Assembly: GCA_018881555.1 (NCBI GenBank)
Contig: JACAXG010000012.1
Span: forward strand, 12,248,181 to 12,312,180
DNA from: Amblyornis subalaris
Lineage: Eukaryota > Chordata > Aves > Passeriformes > Ptilonorhynchidae
Reading direction: 5' to 3'
Length of the DNA: 64,000 bases
Part shown: one piece after another, positions 26,101 to 39,600 of the stretch
Position numbering within the stretch: the stretch's first letter is position 1
Layout of the letters: each line of letters starts with the position of its first letter
Translations under genes and position numbers: made by a program
The notes under the pieces: generated by a model
Databases searched by the model: none
Seen by the model: the letters and a program-made list of their open reading frames with translations, nothing else
Told to the model about the DNA's origin: nothing

Positions 26101-28919
26101 GAGCAGCCACTGCACAGACCTCTTGAATATCTGCTGTCAGCCACAGGAGGGCAAAGCGAGCCTAACCAAACTAAAGAGGCCACAGTAAAGCAGCCAAACC
26201 AAGGCAGGGTCACATGTGGTAAAGGGGAGAAGGCGTCAGGACCAACTAAAGGAAACACACACTATTTCTAGACATCCTCCAGACCAAAGGTTTTTTTCCA
26301 CTTCTCATTATTAGCAGAAGCCAGCTCAGGAAGGACCGTCAGGCAGCACAGAGAGGAGCAGCCAGTCACTGGCAAGGGGTCTCAGGGACCAGACCCCCTT
26401 TGTGGAAGCCCAGTCCCAAGTGGCAGGTCTCTGCACACCAGAAAATCAGGCCCCAAAACCTCAATAGCTGTGCAGCCGTTTGCCAATCAGAGCCCCAAGC
26501 GCTGACTTCAGAGTACACTTATTTGGCCATGGCAGACACAGTGGCTATTCATAATTCACCCTCAATCAAAAACAATTTTGTGATTTGAAAGAATACTTGT
26601 TTTTCATAAACACTGGCATCTCCCCAGCAATCAGTGAACTCCCTGGCAGCCGGCCAGACACATCCACTGGTGGCAGCAGTAATTCCTTCTCATTATAATG
26701 TTTATATGTGCACAGATCTGAGCCAGGTGAATTCGCAATATGCATGAGAAAGACAAACGTATCACATACAGTGAGGGGTTGGAAAGGTGACTCTGAAGAT
26801 TTTTTTTGTCACTAGATGAAAGCATGATCCAAATGCACAGTTCTCAAAGTTTTTGAGCTCACAAATTTATTGCCAGATTTCTGCTAGACCTTGGCCTTTT
26901 ACTTTGGCCACAGATTTCCTTCAGTTTTCATAAATAGATGATAAAGGTAAAAAATGCATGATTTGCTTTGTAACTCAGTTGAGGGTTTTTTTTAATTTAA
27001 ACACTCTAGAAACTTTTTTTAAAGGTAAATCTTATTTTTTCCTTAGAAANATAAGGAAGATGATTCCCAGCTTTGCTGCACAACCTGTGGGAAATAAAGG
27101 GTGCTTATTTTATGCATTTTTGATCCTAGCTTAGAGCTGTTATATACAGATTTATTTTTTCCCCACTTGGACATATTCTCTTTTCTCACTATCAAAAAAT
27201 CAAGTCTTGGGGGGACTCAACAGAGCACAAAGGATGCTGTGTTTTAATTAGTTCCTTGTGTGCTTACATCATCCAAAGGAAAAATTACTTCAACACACAT
27301 GTGACCATGACCAGAAAGACAAAAGGCTGCCTCCACCTTCACTGGTAGTGCATTTTAACCAAGGTGAGCTCTTCTCAATGTGCACATGTCAACAGCCATG
27401 GCCAAAAGAGCTTGGCAAAAAATCCGTATCTTCCAGTCTAAGAAAAAACAGTATTTCAAATGTAGAAGTCGTACAAAACAAAAAAACTTTTCAGAATGAT
27501 CCTTTTCACCCTGAGGTATATCTCNAAGAGGCAAATCCAGGGGAAAACATTCTTTCATGTGCCACCTTAAAAATAAAAGACAGCTGGGAATAGTTTCCAA
27601 TAGCACTCCAATATTATCACCCTGGTTTCCTCCAAAGAAATCACGGCCTCTAAAGCCAAAAAGCTTACAATGAGGGGTTGTGTATCTTTGCCTTGCGGTT
27701 TTCAAGCCAGATGAACACTCCTGTTGAACACCCCCATGCTTTCAGGCCAATTTTATTTGATGAAAGCAGTCTGATCACAAGACTGGAATCTTGAGCCCTA
27801 AGGAAAATAGTGACCATCATGAGACTGCCTTGCAATAGAACTGGGGTGAATTGTGAAGTGCAGAGGCCTTTAAACATAGAGNCTGTGTTTCCTATCTGTG
27901 CCATTTGCCTGTTTGTACAGGAAGCATGTGCCTGGCTTCTTCCCTTGGGTGGCAGGCAGTTCAACATTCCATCTGAGAACTGAATTTGCAATTTCCAGGT
28001 GTATTTCAAAAGGAATTTGAAAGATCCTCTGCTTGTCTGCAGGTATTTCAATCCCATCACTCAGGCAGGAACTGAAGAGCTGCTACATTAAAGAGAAAGC
28101 CCACAAGTCAGAAGCAGGAAAGAGGAAGATGTTACAAGCAGACCTGAGCAAAAGGCAGCTTATGATTTAGTCATGAGAATGTAATTAGGGGTGTAAGAGC
28201 ANGGGAATACCCTAGCAGATACTTTCTTTGAGGCCTCCACCTTGGGAAGGCAAGAGGCTCTGCTGTAAATGCGTGCAGGATCTATGTCAGCTCTTCCTTG
28301 TCACAGATCCCTGCTAACTTCCAGGGCTCCTACATGGAGACAGGCTAGTGTAGGACCTCATGAAGGAAATTGGTGCCACCATGCTTGTGTCAAATTAAAT
28401 CTGAAGAACAGTTAAAGTAATAGGGAGGACTGACTTTTACAACACCTGGGAAAAGGTATTGAGCTTGTCCTGATGTATTCAGGTCTGCTATTAAATTGCC
28501 CCAGTTACATCTTCCCGGGTGAGGATTTTTAGCTCACAGTTCAGTGGGGTTGCAGACAGGCAGGAGAAATGCCTAAGGCAAGAATGGAAAGAAGGGATGA
28601 AGCAGCAGCTGAAGAACCAGGAAAGTGCTTCTGGACTGTGGGATGCAAGAACATGCACACAGGCAGAACAAAAGAGTCTTATTTCAAAATGATGGGAGGG
28701 ACAGGAACAGCTGAGCCAGAGATAACAGAAGTCAGCAGGGGAAGGAGCTTGGGTCAGACAGAAGCGGGAGGACTTCACCACTGGAAAGTTTAAGTGACAA
28801 AGAGAGANACTGGGGGTTAGCAAATACAGAAAAAGAAGGGGAAGTCAGAGTCTCTCCATACAAGGCTGCTTTGAGGAAGGTCATGCTCCTTGCATTTGGT
28901 GGGCGGAGGGGGTGGATAA
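23151..28919. other. Intergenic, no gene seen
   Basis: This stretch includes the long plus-strand open frame 23775-24365 (196 aa), which contains several N-derived unknown residues and no recognisable domain. A frame of that length is roughly at the edge of chance for a window this size. Nothing else is supported. Confidence 0.5.
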
Positions 28920-29085
28920 GAAATACTTTTTTTAAATCCTTGAGTTGCTTTGTGATCTTTTGAGTTAACTTGGGTTGAGTTTAATTCACTATTTGCATAT
29001 AATTAGTTTTTGCTGCTAGGCGGTCATATTAGCCATTTTGAGTCTAATTAATCATTAAGGTACCTGGAATCTCAGTACTCACATT
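28920..29085. promoter_or_regulatory. Possible conserved enhancer core with POU and homeodomain sites
   Basis: A perfect octamer ATTTGCAT at 28991-28998 runs directly into TAATTAG at 29000-29006. A second homeodomain cluster, CTAATTAATCATTAAGG, follows at 29044-29060. No repeat similarity. The motif grammar is typical of deeply conserved developmental enhancers, but conservation itself is not shown. Confidence 0.35.
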
Positions 29086-29879
29086 TGAGAGATTCAATAT
29101 ACAAAGGCAGGTCTGCTTTGGTTCTTTGGTTTGTGTCTTTGTTGAAAACAAAGCCAGGGGTAGATCTAACATCATCCTAACTCTGCATGTTTATAACCTT
29201 CAAACCTTGACGATCAGGTATCTTTATAAGCATTTCATGTGTGCACTTCTAAGTCAAACTGCACACTCGGAACATCTTTCATTCCAAATACTCATCTATG
29301 TGGTGCAGAAATAGATTTTTAAAAGCCAAATACACTACAAAGGATATGAGGGAGTAAAAATACTTTCCTGTCTGTATGTGTTTAATCAGGGAATCTTCTC
29401 AGCAAGTCTTAGCCAGTGAGATGGGCCTCTCCAGAGAAGGATTCAGCATCATCAGGGTCAGCTTTCTGAACATTTAGGACAGCAAACAGACCCTGCAGAA
29501 TCTCACAGCTCAAGGACTGACACCAAGACAGAAAACCTGGGACCGTGGGTTCAGTTCATTTCTACATGGAGNAAAATGTAGTGTCTGCTAAAGCGAGGTG
29601 TTCCCAAGGGGACAGGATGCAGTCAGTACAAGCGGGAGGAGGTGAAGTAGGTGTCTCAAACCCAGCTGGACTCAGCTCGGCAGAAATCTCGAGGTCATAC
29701 CTCACAATACCCTTCACAAACTTTAGGCAAGTAATGAAGTATTATGAATAAACNTGCATTGGTCATCTAGGCAGACAACGGGAATTAAGAGGATAACATT
29801 TGTAACAGCAAGGTCTGTGAATATCAAAACTCACAAAAATCTCAGTTCTCTATGAGTGAATCAGAGAGAAGAAATGAGG

Positions 29880-30060
29880 CACATTTCTAACACTGATTTA
29901 CTAGAGCTGCACTTTGCATTTTTGCCATTACCATTAAAGTAATAGTTTTGATTGACAGGAGCTCATTTTTAATTAGCCAGATCAACCAAGGCACAACATC
30001 AGCATTTCTGAAAGCATCTGAAAAGCAGCCTACTTCTGCAAGAAAAGCTTATTTCCATTT
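29880..30060. promoter_or_regulatory. Possible conserved element with PBX-MEIS composite site
   Basis: TGATTGACAG, the composite PBX-MEIS/PREP site, is present perfectly at 29949-29958, with TAATTAG twelve bases later (29970-29976) and a TTTGCATTTTTGCC segment upstream. No repeat or coding signal. Function is inferred from motifs only. Confidence 0.33.
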
Positions 30061-33000
30061 GAAGATTAAAGGTTCTAGACAGCAGTAATATGTTTCTATC
30101 TGACATTTCAAAAGGAAGACTTGAAAACATCAGGCAATAGCACATGAGAGATTAAAAGATACAAGAAGATAACTCACGACCAATCCTGCTTCTCATAGGT
30201 CTTTCTTCCTTAATCCTGTCCAGCAACAGCCTTTAACAAGAACAGTATAACCGCATTAATCAAGGATTATTAGCAAAAGATCTTAGTGTGGCATTTTCAC
30301 CCATCCATCTTGGAAGCAGTCCATGTTTCATTGGACAGTGCCATCATCCCCAAAATNAGCAACAAGAGAATCACACACTATTAAGTGAAGAGACCCCTCC
30401 TGTTTGGCAGAGCAGGTTGTGTGGCAGGCCAGAGCAGGACTTGTCCAGCTGGCAGAGAAGCTGGAGACCACAGCAAGGTCTGCTCCTTGGCTACAGGAGC
30501 TGGAGATCACTGACACTTTTTCCTGTGGCTTGACTTCAACACCGTGCTGTATAAGGAGGGAGAGAACCAATGCCAGAAATACCAGAGCATGACCTGCCTT
30601 TTCTCTTCCATCCTATCTGGGAAAGGCCCTGACTAATTCACAAACATAGCAAAGTGACAACGCAGTAGAAAAGCTATCCAAACCCCGTTATCTCCACTGC
30701 TTCTATCACAAGTAGCATTCTTGCTGTTTGAAACGTGTTTTACCAAGTAACATATTCCTGAAGCACACTGCTTTTCCAGAAAGCCTTTCTGCCTGCAGAT
30801 ATACTGCTTTTAATTAGGACTGCTCAGAAAAGCAGGCAGAGAGGCTGGACAGGGAGCAAGCAGGTGGACACACACATACCATGGGTTCTACAAATCAGTG
30901 CCACAGTGACCACAGGGGGACCCAAGTTTCCTCATAGTTGCACCGAATGCTCTTGCACATCAGGACAAGCGGGAGCAAAATGTGCACTGCCTTGAGAACA
31001 CACCAGGCTATTTTTACACCCCAACCAGATGTTTCCACTTTAATGAAAACAGTCCAAAAGAATATTTTTTTTGTTTGTTTCAATGTGAAACAGCTGCAGT
31101 TAAAAACCTTGAAAGCTGCAGCAAAGAGAAATCATCATTCCCTGGACAGCTGGGACAGGGTGACTGCCAGCTACAGGGCATGGAAACAAACCCTTGNACA
31201 AAATATTCCTGCAGCCAGACTGCACCACTTACGTTTCTCTCTCCTCGAATTCGTAGTCTCCTTACATTAAGCACTGGGGGCCAGAGCATTAATTTCTTCT
31301 GTTGGGTAGACCTGCTAACAGCTATCCCTAGGGATCTCTTTTGAAGAAAAAGCTGAGCCAAATATTTCCATATAATAAATTTAGACTCCAAGACCCCACA
31401 GTTAATCATTGGAAACACTAGGACAGAGTTCCTCTGGCAGTGGAAGTCCTGATGGCCTCGTGCTCCCGCACACTGCCATCTCTGGTTTATACCAAAGATA
31501 TACTCTGGTTTATATCTCTGGTTCTCTGCCTCTCTGATTTATACCAGGTTTCCCAGACCTGCAACACAATCACTTGCAAACCTTACAGGACACGTTTACA
31601 GTCTGATTGGCAAAATATGCAATTGCACATTCAGCATGCAAGGGCTTGTCAGAAACTGAGCNTTGGTTTAAATCCTCTTTTTTCTTTATTTTTAGCAGTC
31701 ATAGCTGCTTTAGCTGACACCAGGGGCTTTGTCACTTCTGCTCAGCATCAGCAAGGTTTTCACTTTCTGTCATAACCATTTAATGGCATGCAGAACATGG
31801 AGACCAAAAGTCTGATTGCTTTGCTGTCCCCCCCGCTCCGTGTTCTCCAGAGCTCATTTTGAGCGAGCACAGCTCACCCCTCTTGCAGCAAGGCTGGGGG
31901 AGCCACTGGGAGCAAACCTGGGGCTCTCACTGACCTGGTCATTACCCTTGGGGGTCCCTCTGTCAAAACCTGTCTAAATGCCACCTNCCGGGCACAACTC
32001 CGAGTGCCCGTGGAAGTGACACTCACGACACGACACCGCCTCCTCTGTGGTACTGGCCAGCTATTGAGAGGGGTTATATTTCAGATTCAGCTTTTACTTA
32101 GAGCTGGCACAGCGTTCAGCTTTTCCTTCTGCGATCCCACTAGCCTAACATATGTACTGCAATCTTTGAAAAGCTGCTCCAGCTTCCCAGAACCCGCAGC
32201 AAACTTGCACCACCTATCGACACGACAGAGCCACTGGTTTGGGGCCAGACACCCGGCACAGCAATCCAGCGGTGCTCCGTAGTACGGAAACTCATCGTTG
32301 TACTCCCAGCATCCTGTGTTATCTCAGCAGATGTTTGACACACTCCAGGGTGCAGCCGGCCCGACTGAATCGTCTGCCTCCCACACGCCCACCCATCCCA
32401 CTGGAGGCGGTAAGCCCGGAAGCTCCGGGCTGGCCGAGGTGTGCTGCTGCCACTTTGTCACCAACTGTGCTTTGCAGAGAATGTCCTGTGCCTCCTCACC
32501 TCCGGGTCAGGCATTTCTGGATTCCTTGTCACAAAGAGCCCTGGCCACAGAGAACTTTCTCCCCTTGAAATTAACTTTTTTATTCCTTCCCATGTATTTC
32601 AAGAACTTAAAGGCAACATCTTCTCCAATTTAGTTTATTCTTACTGTATAGGATACTCTCCACTTACTCCACTGACCCTGCAGGGAAGGGGTGCCCATTC
32701 CCTGTGCTGGTTGCAGCCATCCCTGGCACCTCTGCACCACTGAACCTCTCCTGCCCACCTCACAGCAGGCACTGAGACATTGCTATTATCAAAAATGCTA
32801 CGATGTATAAAATTGTCTCCCAGCATCATCCCTGCTCTGTGTGTAGCAGAGAGCTACAAATACTTTGGGAGGCTGTCCCAGGTGGTGGCATCTGCGGTGA
32901 TTTCTTTGAATACCAGTCACAGCTATGAGCACTGAACACAATAGTCACACAATGCCTGCCAGCAACCAAAGAATGCTATTTCTTCCTCACCTTTGACCAC

Positions 33001-35926
33001 CTCTCACTGCCCCNGGGTCATGGTCTCTGCAGAGGAGGCATCTCAGTGACCTGAGAACACAGCAGCCTCTCAAAGTACAGAGCTGGTGTGACGAAGATGG
33101 ATATCAGTCCCGCCCAGGGCAGAGGAGCTGGGATGCTTTTCTTCTGCTTTTCCTTGGAGCAGGAAAGGAGACATCAAACACTCTCAGAACAAGAGCTCCA
33201 CAGGAATACAGGGTTTCTGGCTAGCCTCTTCCCAAACAATTTAGCTGCTATTCAGCACACCCCACGTTTTGACCACAGAAATGGTATATTAATTCCACCA
33301 TAATGCACTGAGCTTCCTACTGTGGGTATTGTGGATTTGCTTCATATTATAACAATTTTAACTTGCAGGCTTCAGCATTACCAGCACACATTACACTTTT
33401 ACTCCTTGAAAGCCATGTACTTGGGTTTATTCCCATTTTTCCCCTTGTGCTTGGCCCATGCTCCTCTTTCTACCCGCTCTGAATTCTTTTCCAAGAAACA
33501 AATCAAAGCAATGGCGTCAGCATTTTCAGATTAGGTCTTTAGATAGCATTAGATGTCTATGACCCTCAGGGATTAATTTCATCTTGCTCATAAAAGCAAC
33601 ACAGGGGAAAGCACTACCACATGAACACCCACAATTTGAGCAGCACCTCCACGTTTCTCATAATGAATCTATTTCTCAGACACACGTTAAGTCACATCAA
33701 TTCCTCTGAAGATAAAGAAACAGAGGCAATGCCCACCAGGTGAGAATTCACCCCACAATGATAAAACATACAGTCCAGAGGGCAAAAACAAAATGCTCCT
33801 TTAGGTGGTGACCACCACCCTCTGTAGTAATAGGGGGTTCCTTCAGCCTCTTTCNGGACTCATCCTTCTCTCCAACCCCTGCAGCATGGGCCTGCTTTGA
33901 TCTCCCTGCCAACAAGCCCTTTGGCTCCTCAGTCTTTTCTAACCTCATTAACAACATCCTGAAGCACAGGTAGCTGATGGAGCCTAATGCATAAATGGGT
34001 ACCGCTGCCGTCAGCTCAGCCTGCAGGCTCGCAGCAGACAGGATCCAGCTCCAAACCTCCGGCTCAGGAGAAAGCTTTGGCCACAGGTACCACATCTGGA
34101 GCCAGCCCAGAAGTGATGAGGAAGGGGAAAGGCTGGACAACTCTTTTGTGCAAGAGTCTTCACATCTCTGAGTGCCACAAAACATGCACAGCAAACCTTA
34201 GAGACAACCAGAGAAGGGCCCCAGGCAGGTTCTGAGCTGGGCTGTGAGGGTGCCATTTCAGAAATGCTTCAGAGGCTCCAACTGTTATTACCTCAAGCTC
34301 AGAAATTCTATGGTTTAGGGCATTTTGACACAGTAATTACGTGGAACTTCCTTTCCTGATCGAAATAACACACAAATCCTTCCAGGACAATCCGCACCTG
34401 AGGTAAAAACATTGACTTGGGAAAATTTGGGAGCTTGGGATTTCAAAGTTTAAGTTTGAATTTTATTAAGGTGTTAAACTGCTTCAAANCTGTTTCAGGT
34501 AGGAGGCAGTTTGCTGGAGAAACCCAGAAGTACAATCCAGTTCTACTCAGCACAATGTCCAGTTGCTTCTTTGATATAACAGAGATTATTTCAGTGTTTA
34601 TGTTATACTGATGCATCACACTAAACTATGATACAAGGGGATGCAATATTTAGAAACTACTTTTTCTGGCAGTTTTCAAAGACAGAGGCAGAAACCCCCT
34701 TTCACAACAGAGATTGTTCAAATAAATGAATGAATAAATGATAAAAACCTACATAAAAAATAAAAACCTCTGTCAACCTTAGTGGCCTGATCCATCAAAC
34801 CTTTGAGACCCAAGCACCTTACTTGTGTGTTTTATATACTTACACCCGGGGTATATCAGTCAGCATTTGGAAGAGAAACTGGTGGCATCCAGAGGCAAAT
34901 TTATTTCTTTTTGCAAAAGAATCAGTTACATACCAGCTTTGATGCTCAGTTTTACATATGGCAACATCTGCCAAATGACAGCAGTCTCCAAGCACAGGTA
35001 AGAACCTCATGCCAAGAAAATACAGCAGTTATTTCGTCAACAGTTTTGAACAAATATGCCTTACCTTTTCAACATATCTGCTAATATTACCCAGTCCATT
35101 ATTGTGCATGAGCTCTACATCTTGAAAGGTCTGTTAGATTTGAGGTATTTTAATCCATTTTTTCCAACTCTCTTTTTGATATTTGGAAAAAAATTACACT
35201 GATGTCTTTCTTCATGTATTATATATCAGTAGTTAATTGCAGAATAACCTACTGTAACCTAGAGTCAATAATAATACTGTTTTCTTTCTTGAATGTTCCT
35301 TGCCCCGGTCACTCCCTTGACTGGAATAAAGCAAGCACCAAGGAACCGCAGTAATCCAGAAAGTGCTCACCAGCTCACGTGAGGGCCAGATTCTCATCTT
35401 TATTTTAATATTGTTTCTTTCCAAAAATTATGTATGAGACAAGNCTTTTGATATTCAATAACCTGTTTACGGGAAATGACTTTACACAAAACATCAAATG
35501 ACTTGACAGCAGATTGAATTTAAAATATGATTTTTTAAAATGCTCATGAAATTCATATTGCTTTAAATATAAATTAGCAAGAGTGCCAGAAGGGATGAAT
35601 GTATTTCATTTCTTGACTGCAGATAATTTAAATGTACAGTTTTACCTACATTACCTCTATTCATTGTACTTTCCTATTAAGGGATGAAGGAGCTTTACTA
35701 GCTACTCTGATGCTTGGTCACATAGATTTCCTGGAAACATCAGGAAGTGAAGAGATGAAAGGAGAAGCCTTTGGACAGCCACACTGCCATACCAGTGCCG
35801 GATCATACCTGGCTATCCTGGATCCACAGGATCCCAAGAGAAAAACAACAACTTCACAGGATGAGGGGTGGTATCCTTTTGCTTTTCCAACCAGATTGTC
35901 ACCCTGGTTCTAAGAACATTACCTGC
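30061..35926. other. Intergenic, no gene seen
   Basis: No transposon or exon recognised. The minus-strand open frame 33748-34194 (148 aa) lies where opposing frames are also open, and it has no recognisable domain. A short irregular repetition of TCTGGTTTATA occurs around 31480-31550. Confidence 0.5.
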
Positions 35927-35931
35927 ACTAC

Positions 35932-36675
35932 TGTGATGTCCCACCCTTAAGGGGAAGGGAGCACCTAAGATTTGCAGATGCTCGTGGTTGACAAGAGTGA
36001 CAAAAATCAGAGGGTCAGCGAAAGTTTTATTAGTGAATTACACACTTGGTATGAAAATTGGTACAATAGTCCCTGACCTCTTCTATAGGTACATGGCAGT
36101 GGGGTTTGGATAAAGACGTAGGGTGAAAGGGAAGAGAGCAAGAGAAAGATAAATTAAAGCAGGGAAGAGAGAAAGAGCGAAAAAGAGATCACCAGCTCCA
36201 GCATGGACTCAGCTGATGGGGTGTCCAGAGCCCTAGGTCACCCACACACCTGGGCTTGGTGGTGGTACCTTGTCACAGATAAGCTTTCCCTGCCCTGGAG
36301 AGAAGTTTCTCACTTTCTATGCAAATTAGTTATCATGCACAGTCCATTCTTCCAGACCTTTCTGGAAATGTGTCAAAGGGCTTTGGGGCCCTTTGGTGGT
36401 CTTGTTCTCTCTACAGTCCACGCCCACTTCTCAACCTCATTCCTGTGCTTTGGTTGTGCTTATCTCCAAGAGCCAGAATAAGGATGTTTGTCCCAGAAAG
36501 TACTGCCCTACCTCCATATGGCCCCTTCTCCAGCCACATCCTGTTCTTTCTCACAGTATGTTATTACCAACAACCCTTGGTTGTTACTACCAGCAATCTT
36601 TGGTTGGCTCCACAGTTATCTGGCCGTCAGTGCTTGAGACACACACATTGGCCCCCTATCTTCTGGGCTTCTGCA
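35932..36675 (-). mobile_element. Antisense solo LTR of an endogenous retrovirus
   Basis: On the minus strand the left part reads as an LTR 3' portion: AATAAA (reverse of 36026-36031) followed by a U5-like segment ending GGGACATCACA at 35932. Flanking this boundary is ACTAC (35927-35931), and the same five bases recur at 36676-36680 straight after a CA-type right edge, fitting a 5-bp target-site duplication and a 744-bp LTR. A polypyrimidine-rich block (minus sense) lies at about 36120-36195. The left boundary and polarity are reasonably clear. The right boundary depends on the 5-bp match, so the element could extend to about 36770. No internal retroviral genes were seen. Confidence 0.55.
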
Positions 36676-39600
36676 ACTACTGAACACGCATGTATCCAAA
36701 TTAAAAGTGAAACCAGACCCTTATATCCTCTGACCAATGTTCACCCCACAGTAGTATCCCTCACTTAAAGCAGTACTGTGTTTCACAGGACAAATTCCAA
36801 ATCTAGTAATTACATTATTCCAACATAAATTCTTCCCACAGCTTTAAATAGAGTCAATACTCTTTGTTTTCTGCCCATAAATACTCAGTATTTTAAAGAT
36901 TTGCTGCCTGCTAGCCCAAAATGAAGCTGAGGTAATACATGNAAATTATTTTTGAAAGTCCTCTGAGCTCCTAAGAGGAAATATGTTCAACTTCAGAATC
37001 TTACAGTCATTAACAAATTCATACAGGAAGTAACAATAATACACATTTGATGGTTCATACTACTCTGACAGAGACCTTAATATTCACACACACAGAGGTA
37101 TGNAGGCTTGCATAAATTCATAGCCAAAATTTCACTTAATATTTGAATTCAACCTCTGACACCTCTGAAATAACCATCCCACTTGTTCCTTACTTCCCAT
37201 GCCCACAACCAAACACCACTGGACTTTTTATTTTTGCAGTGGAAGCAAACCAGGAGGCAGCCAACATGATCAGTCAAGAATCAGCCTAATTGATCTGCAC
37301 AGCCAGAACCCACATACTTGAGACAGAGTCCTCAAAATCCCAGTACCTGCACAGCCATGTGCTATCTACACATCAGCTCCCGTTTCACCTTAAGTACCAA
37401 ATATTAAAAGACCTAGTAAAGTGCCACAGATGTGCAAACTTCAAGAGTGCTTCAACAGAAAGTGACAACTAAAATAAACCTCTTTGCATAAAATCAGCTC
37501 TGTGTATTTTTCCACCCTGTATCAAATTACAGCATCCTCAAATTATGTTAAGAGAAGCCCTGTGTAAAATGTGAGATGCTGTGTTTCATCAGCTATCTGA
37601 GATGACTCAGGATTACAAGAGTACTGAAATAAAATGGACATCCTGTTCCAGTTTCTTTAACTAAATTTTCTCCCTCAAATAGCATCAACAAGTGACTCAG
37701 TACAATGCCATAACAAACAGTACTTGTGCTGCAGCAATGTACTTGGCAAACAGCAACTCTCACAAATAAATCAGCCACATTTTACTGTAGTCGCTAATCA
37801 AAAGATCTTCATTTTATCTTGGGGAAAAACAAAAAAAGAAAATCATGTATAATAACCAGAGGGCAAGGAAACAAGTTATTTCCATAATAGTGGGAAAACT
37901 ATTTGTCTGCATTTGGATGAGCCCATAAATGATATCTAGGACTAAATTTGGCTCCAAGCTGGGACCCCAATTTTATAATGAGAATGTATCACTCTTCAGT
38001 CTCACTGAGACCAGCAAAAGAGACACCCTTTTCTCTCCCAGATTTTGGTTGGAGTATTCCAAGCAACAATGCCACCTAGACAAGGGAGAAAATGGTTTAT
38101 GGCACAGCAGGACCAGCCTGCTTTAGATCAGAATCACTTGTAAAGGGAATTAACATAATTTGTGGCTGCCCACAAGCTGTACCTGTACACTACTCTGGGG
38201 GTTTCTGACACACTGGAGAGACATAGCATGCCTCTCCCACGTGCCCAGCTTCAAAGCATTGACTTTATTACCACTGCTACCAAAGCATCAATATCTCTAC
38301 ACTAGTGTCTGCACTGCAAGTTTCTTACGTTTGGGAATCCTAGTAAAACACTGAAAGCCTCTTCTCAAACAGTATTCTTTACTCCTGAGCAGTCAGCCAA
38401 GTTACCACATATTACATTTTGCATTATATTTGGAAAAAAAACAAAAACCAACAAAACAAACCACAACCTTCACCACTACAATACCCAGTTCTTGGTAAAA
38501 AATTCCATATGAAAGGACATGCCATTTAGAGAATCCACNCATTCCCATCAAACAAAAATCTCATTAAAAATAAATGTCTCACCTGTAGCTAGCTCAATAA
38601 TTAGATGCAGCTATATTCATTAGTTATAATTCAGAGATTACATGGGATAATAGCATGCTCTAATATGGAAAAATGATGCTTGGCTTTTGAACATGTGGGT
38701 TTGTGGCAATTTCCTTAAAGAGGAGCATGCTTTATAAAAACTATGGATACAAACAAAGTAGCAATTTTAATTGCTTACTGTGAGAAGTGAATATGAAAAC
38801 AGTTCTCAGAAGCCCAGGAGATCAACCTTGCTGTTTCTTCCGAACATCAAGTAGTCATTTTGAAGGGTTTTTTTGAGTAGTGGGAGCCCCAGGAGTTCTG
38901 TGCTNCCCCAGCCCAGTGAGGAGAGAGGCTGCAGCCCTTCGGGAGAGACCAGAGCAGCTGCTGAGGCACAGCTTTAATGGCAGACAGGTGAGACCCGGGC
39001 AGCCAGCACTGTCTGGCAAATTGTGGTCAGAGGGTTCGTTTTCTCAACAAGGGTGCTGCAAGCAAGTGGCAGGGGTACGACTGGGTGAAGGTTTGTTTTC
39101 TTGCTACAGACTAGAAGATTCAAAAATCATTAACTTGTGTTTGCCTTCTCTACAGCTCTTAATAACCTTTCTGTGAACCTCTCAGTGACAACCTTCAGCT
39201 GCCCCTTTCCTGTCAATTCATCTTCTTGATCTGTGTGTTGGCATTAGCCCAGTCATATACACAAAATTCAAGCAATACACAAAATCTCTCGTTATTCAAC
39301 GCCTTGTTTCACCCTGACAAACAAAAGCAACATCCATACCGCTTCCCCACATGATCTGCCAGCTTTCTGTTAGATTTCTCGACATCGGAGTTTCACCATG
39401 AGAGACAGACTGCACAGCAGCCTCCCTCAAAAATTAAACAGGCAGCAGGGCACTGGATTTCACCACAAAACAAACATAAAAGTACTAGCAATGAACAGCA
39501 AGCACAGATTTGGGGGAGGGTGATGCCACATTTGAAGGTTTTAGTGGATGGGACTGCCTTTGTTTTTGTAAGTAGTAACCTATCCTTACATGCCAGTAAA

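Noticed and set aside
33748..34194. 148-aa minus-strand open frame
   Set aside because: Opposite-strand frames are open over the same bases, there is no domain, and no splice or promoter context.
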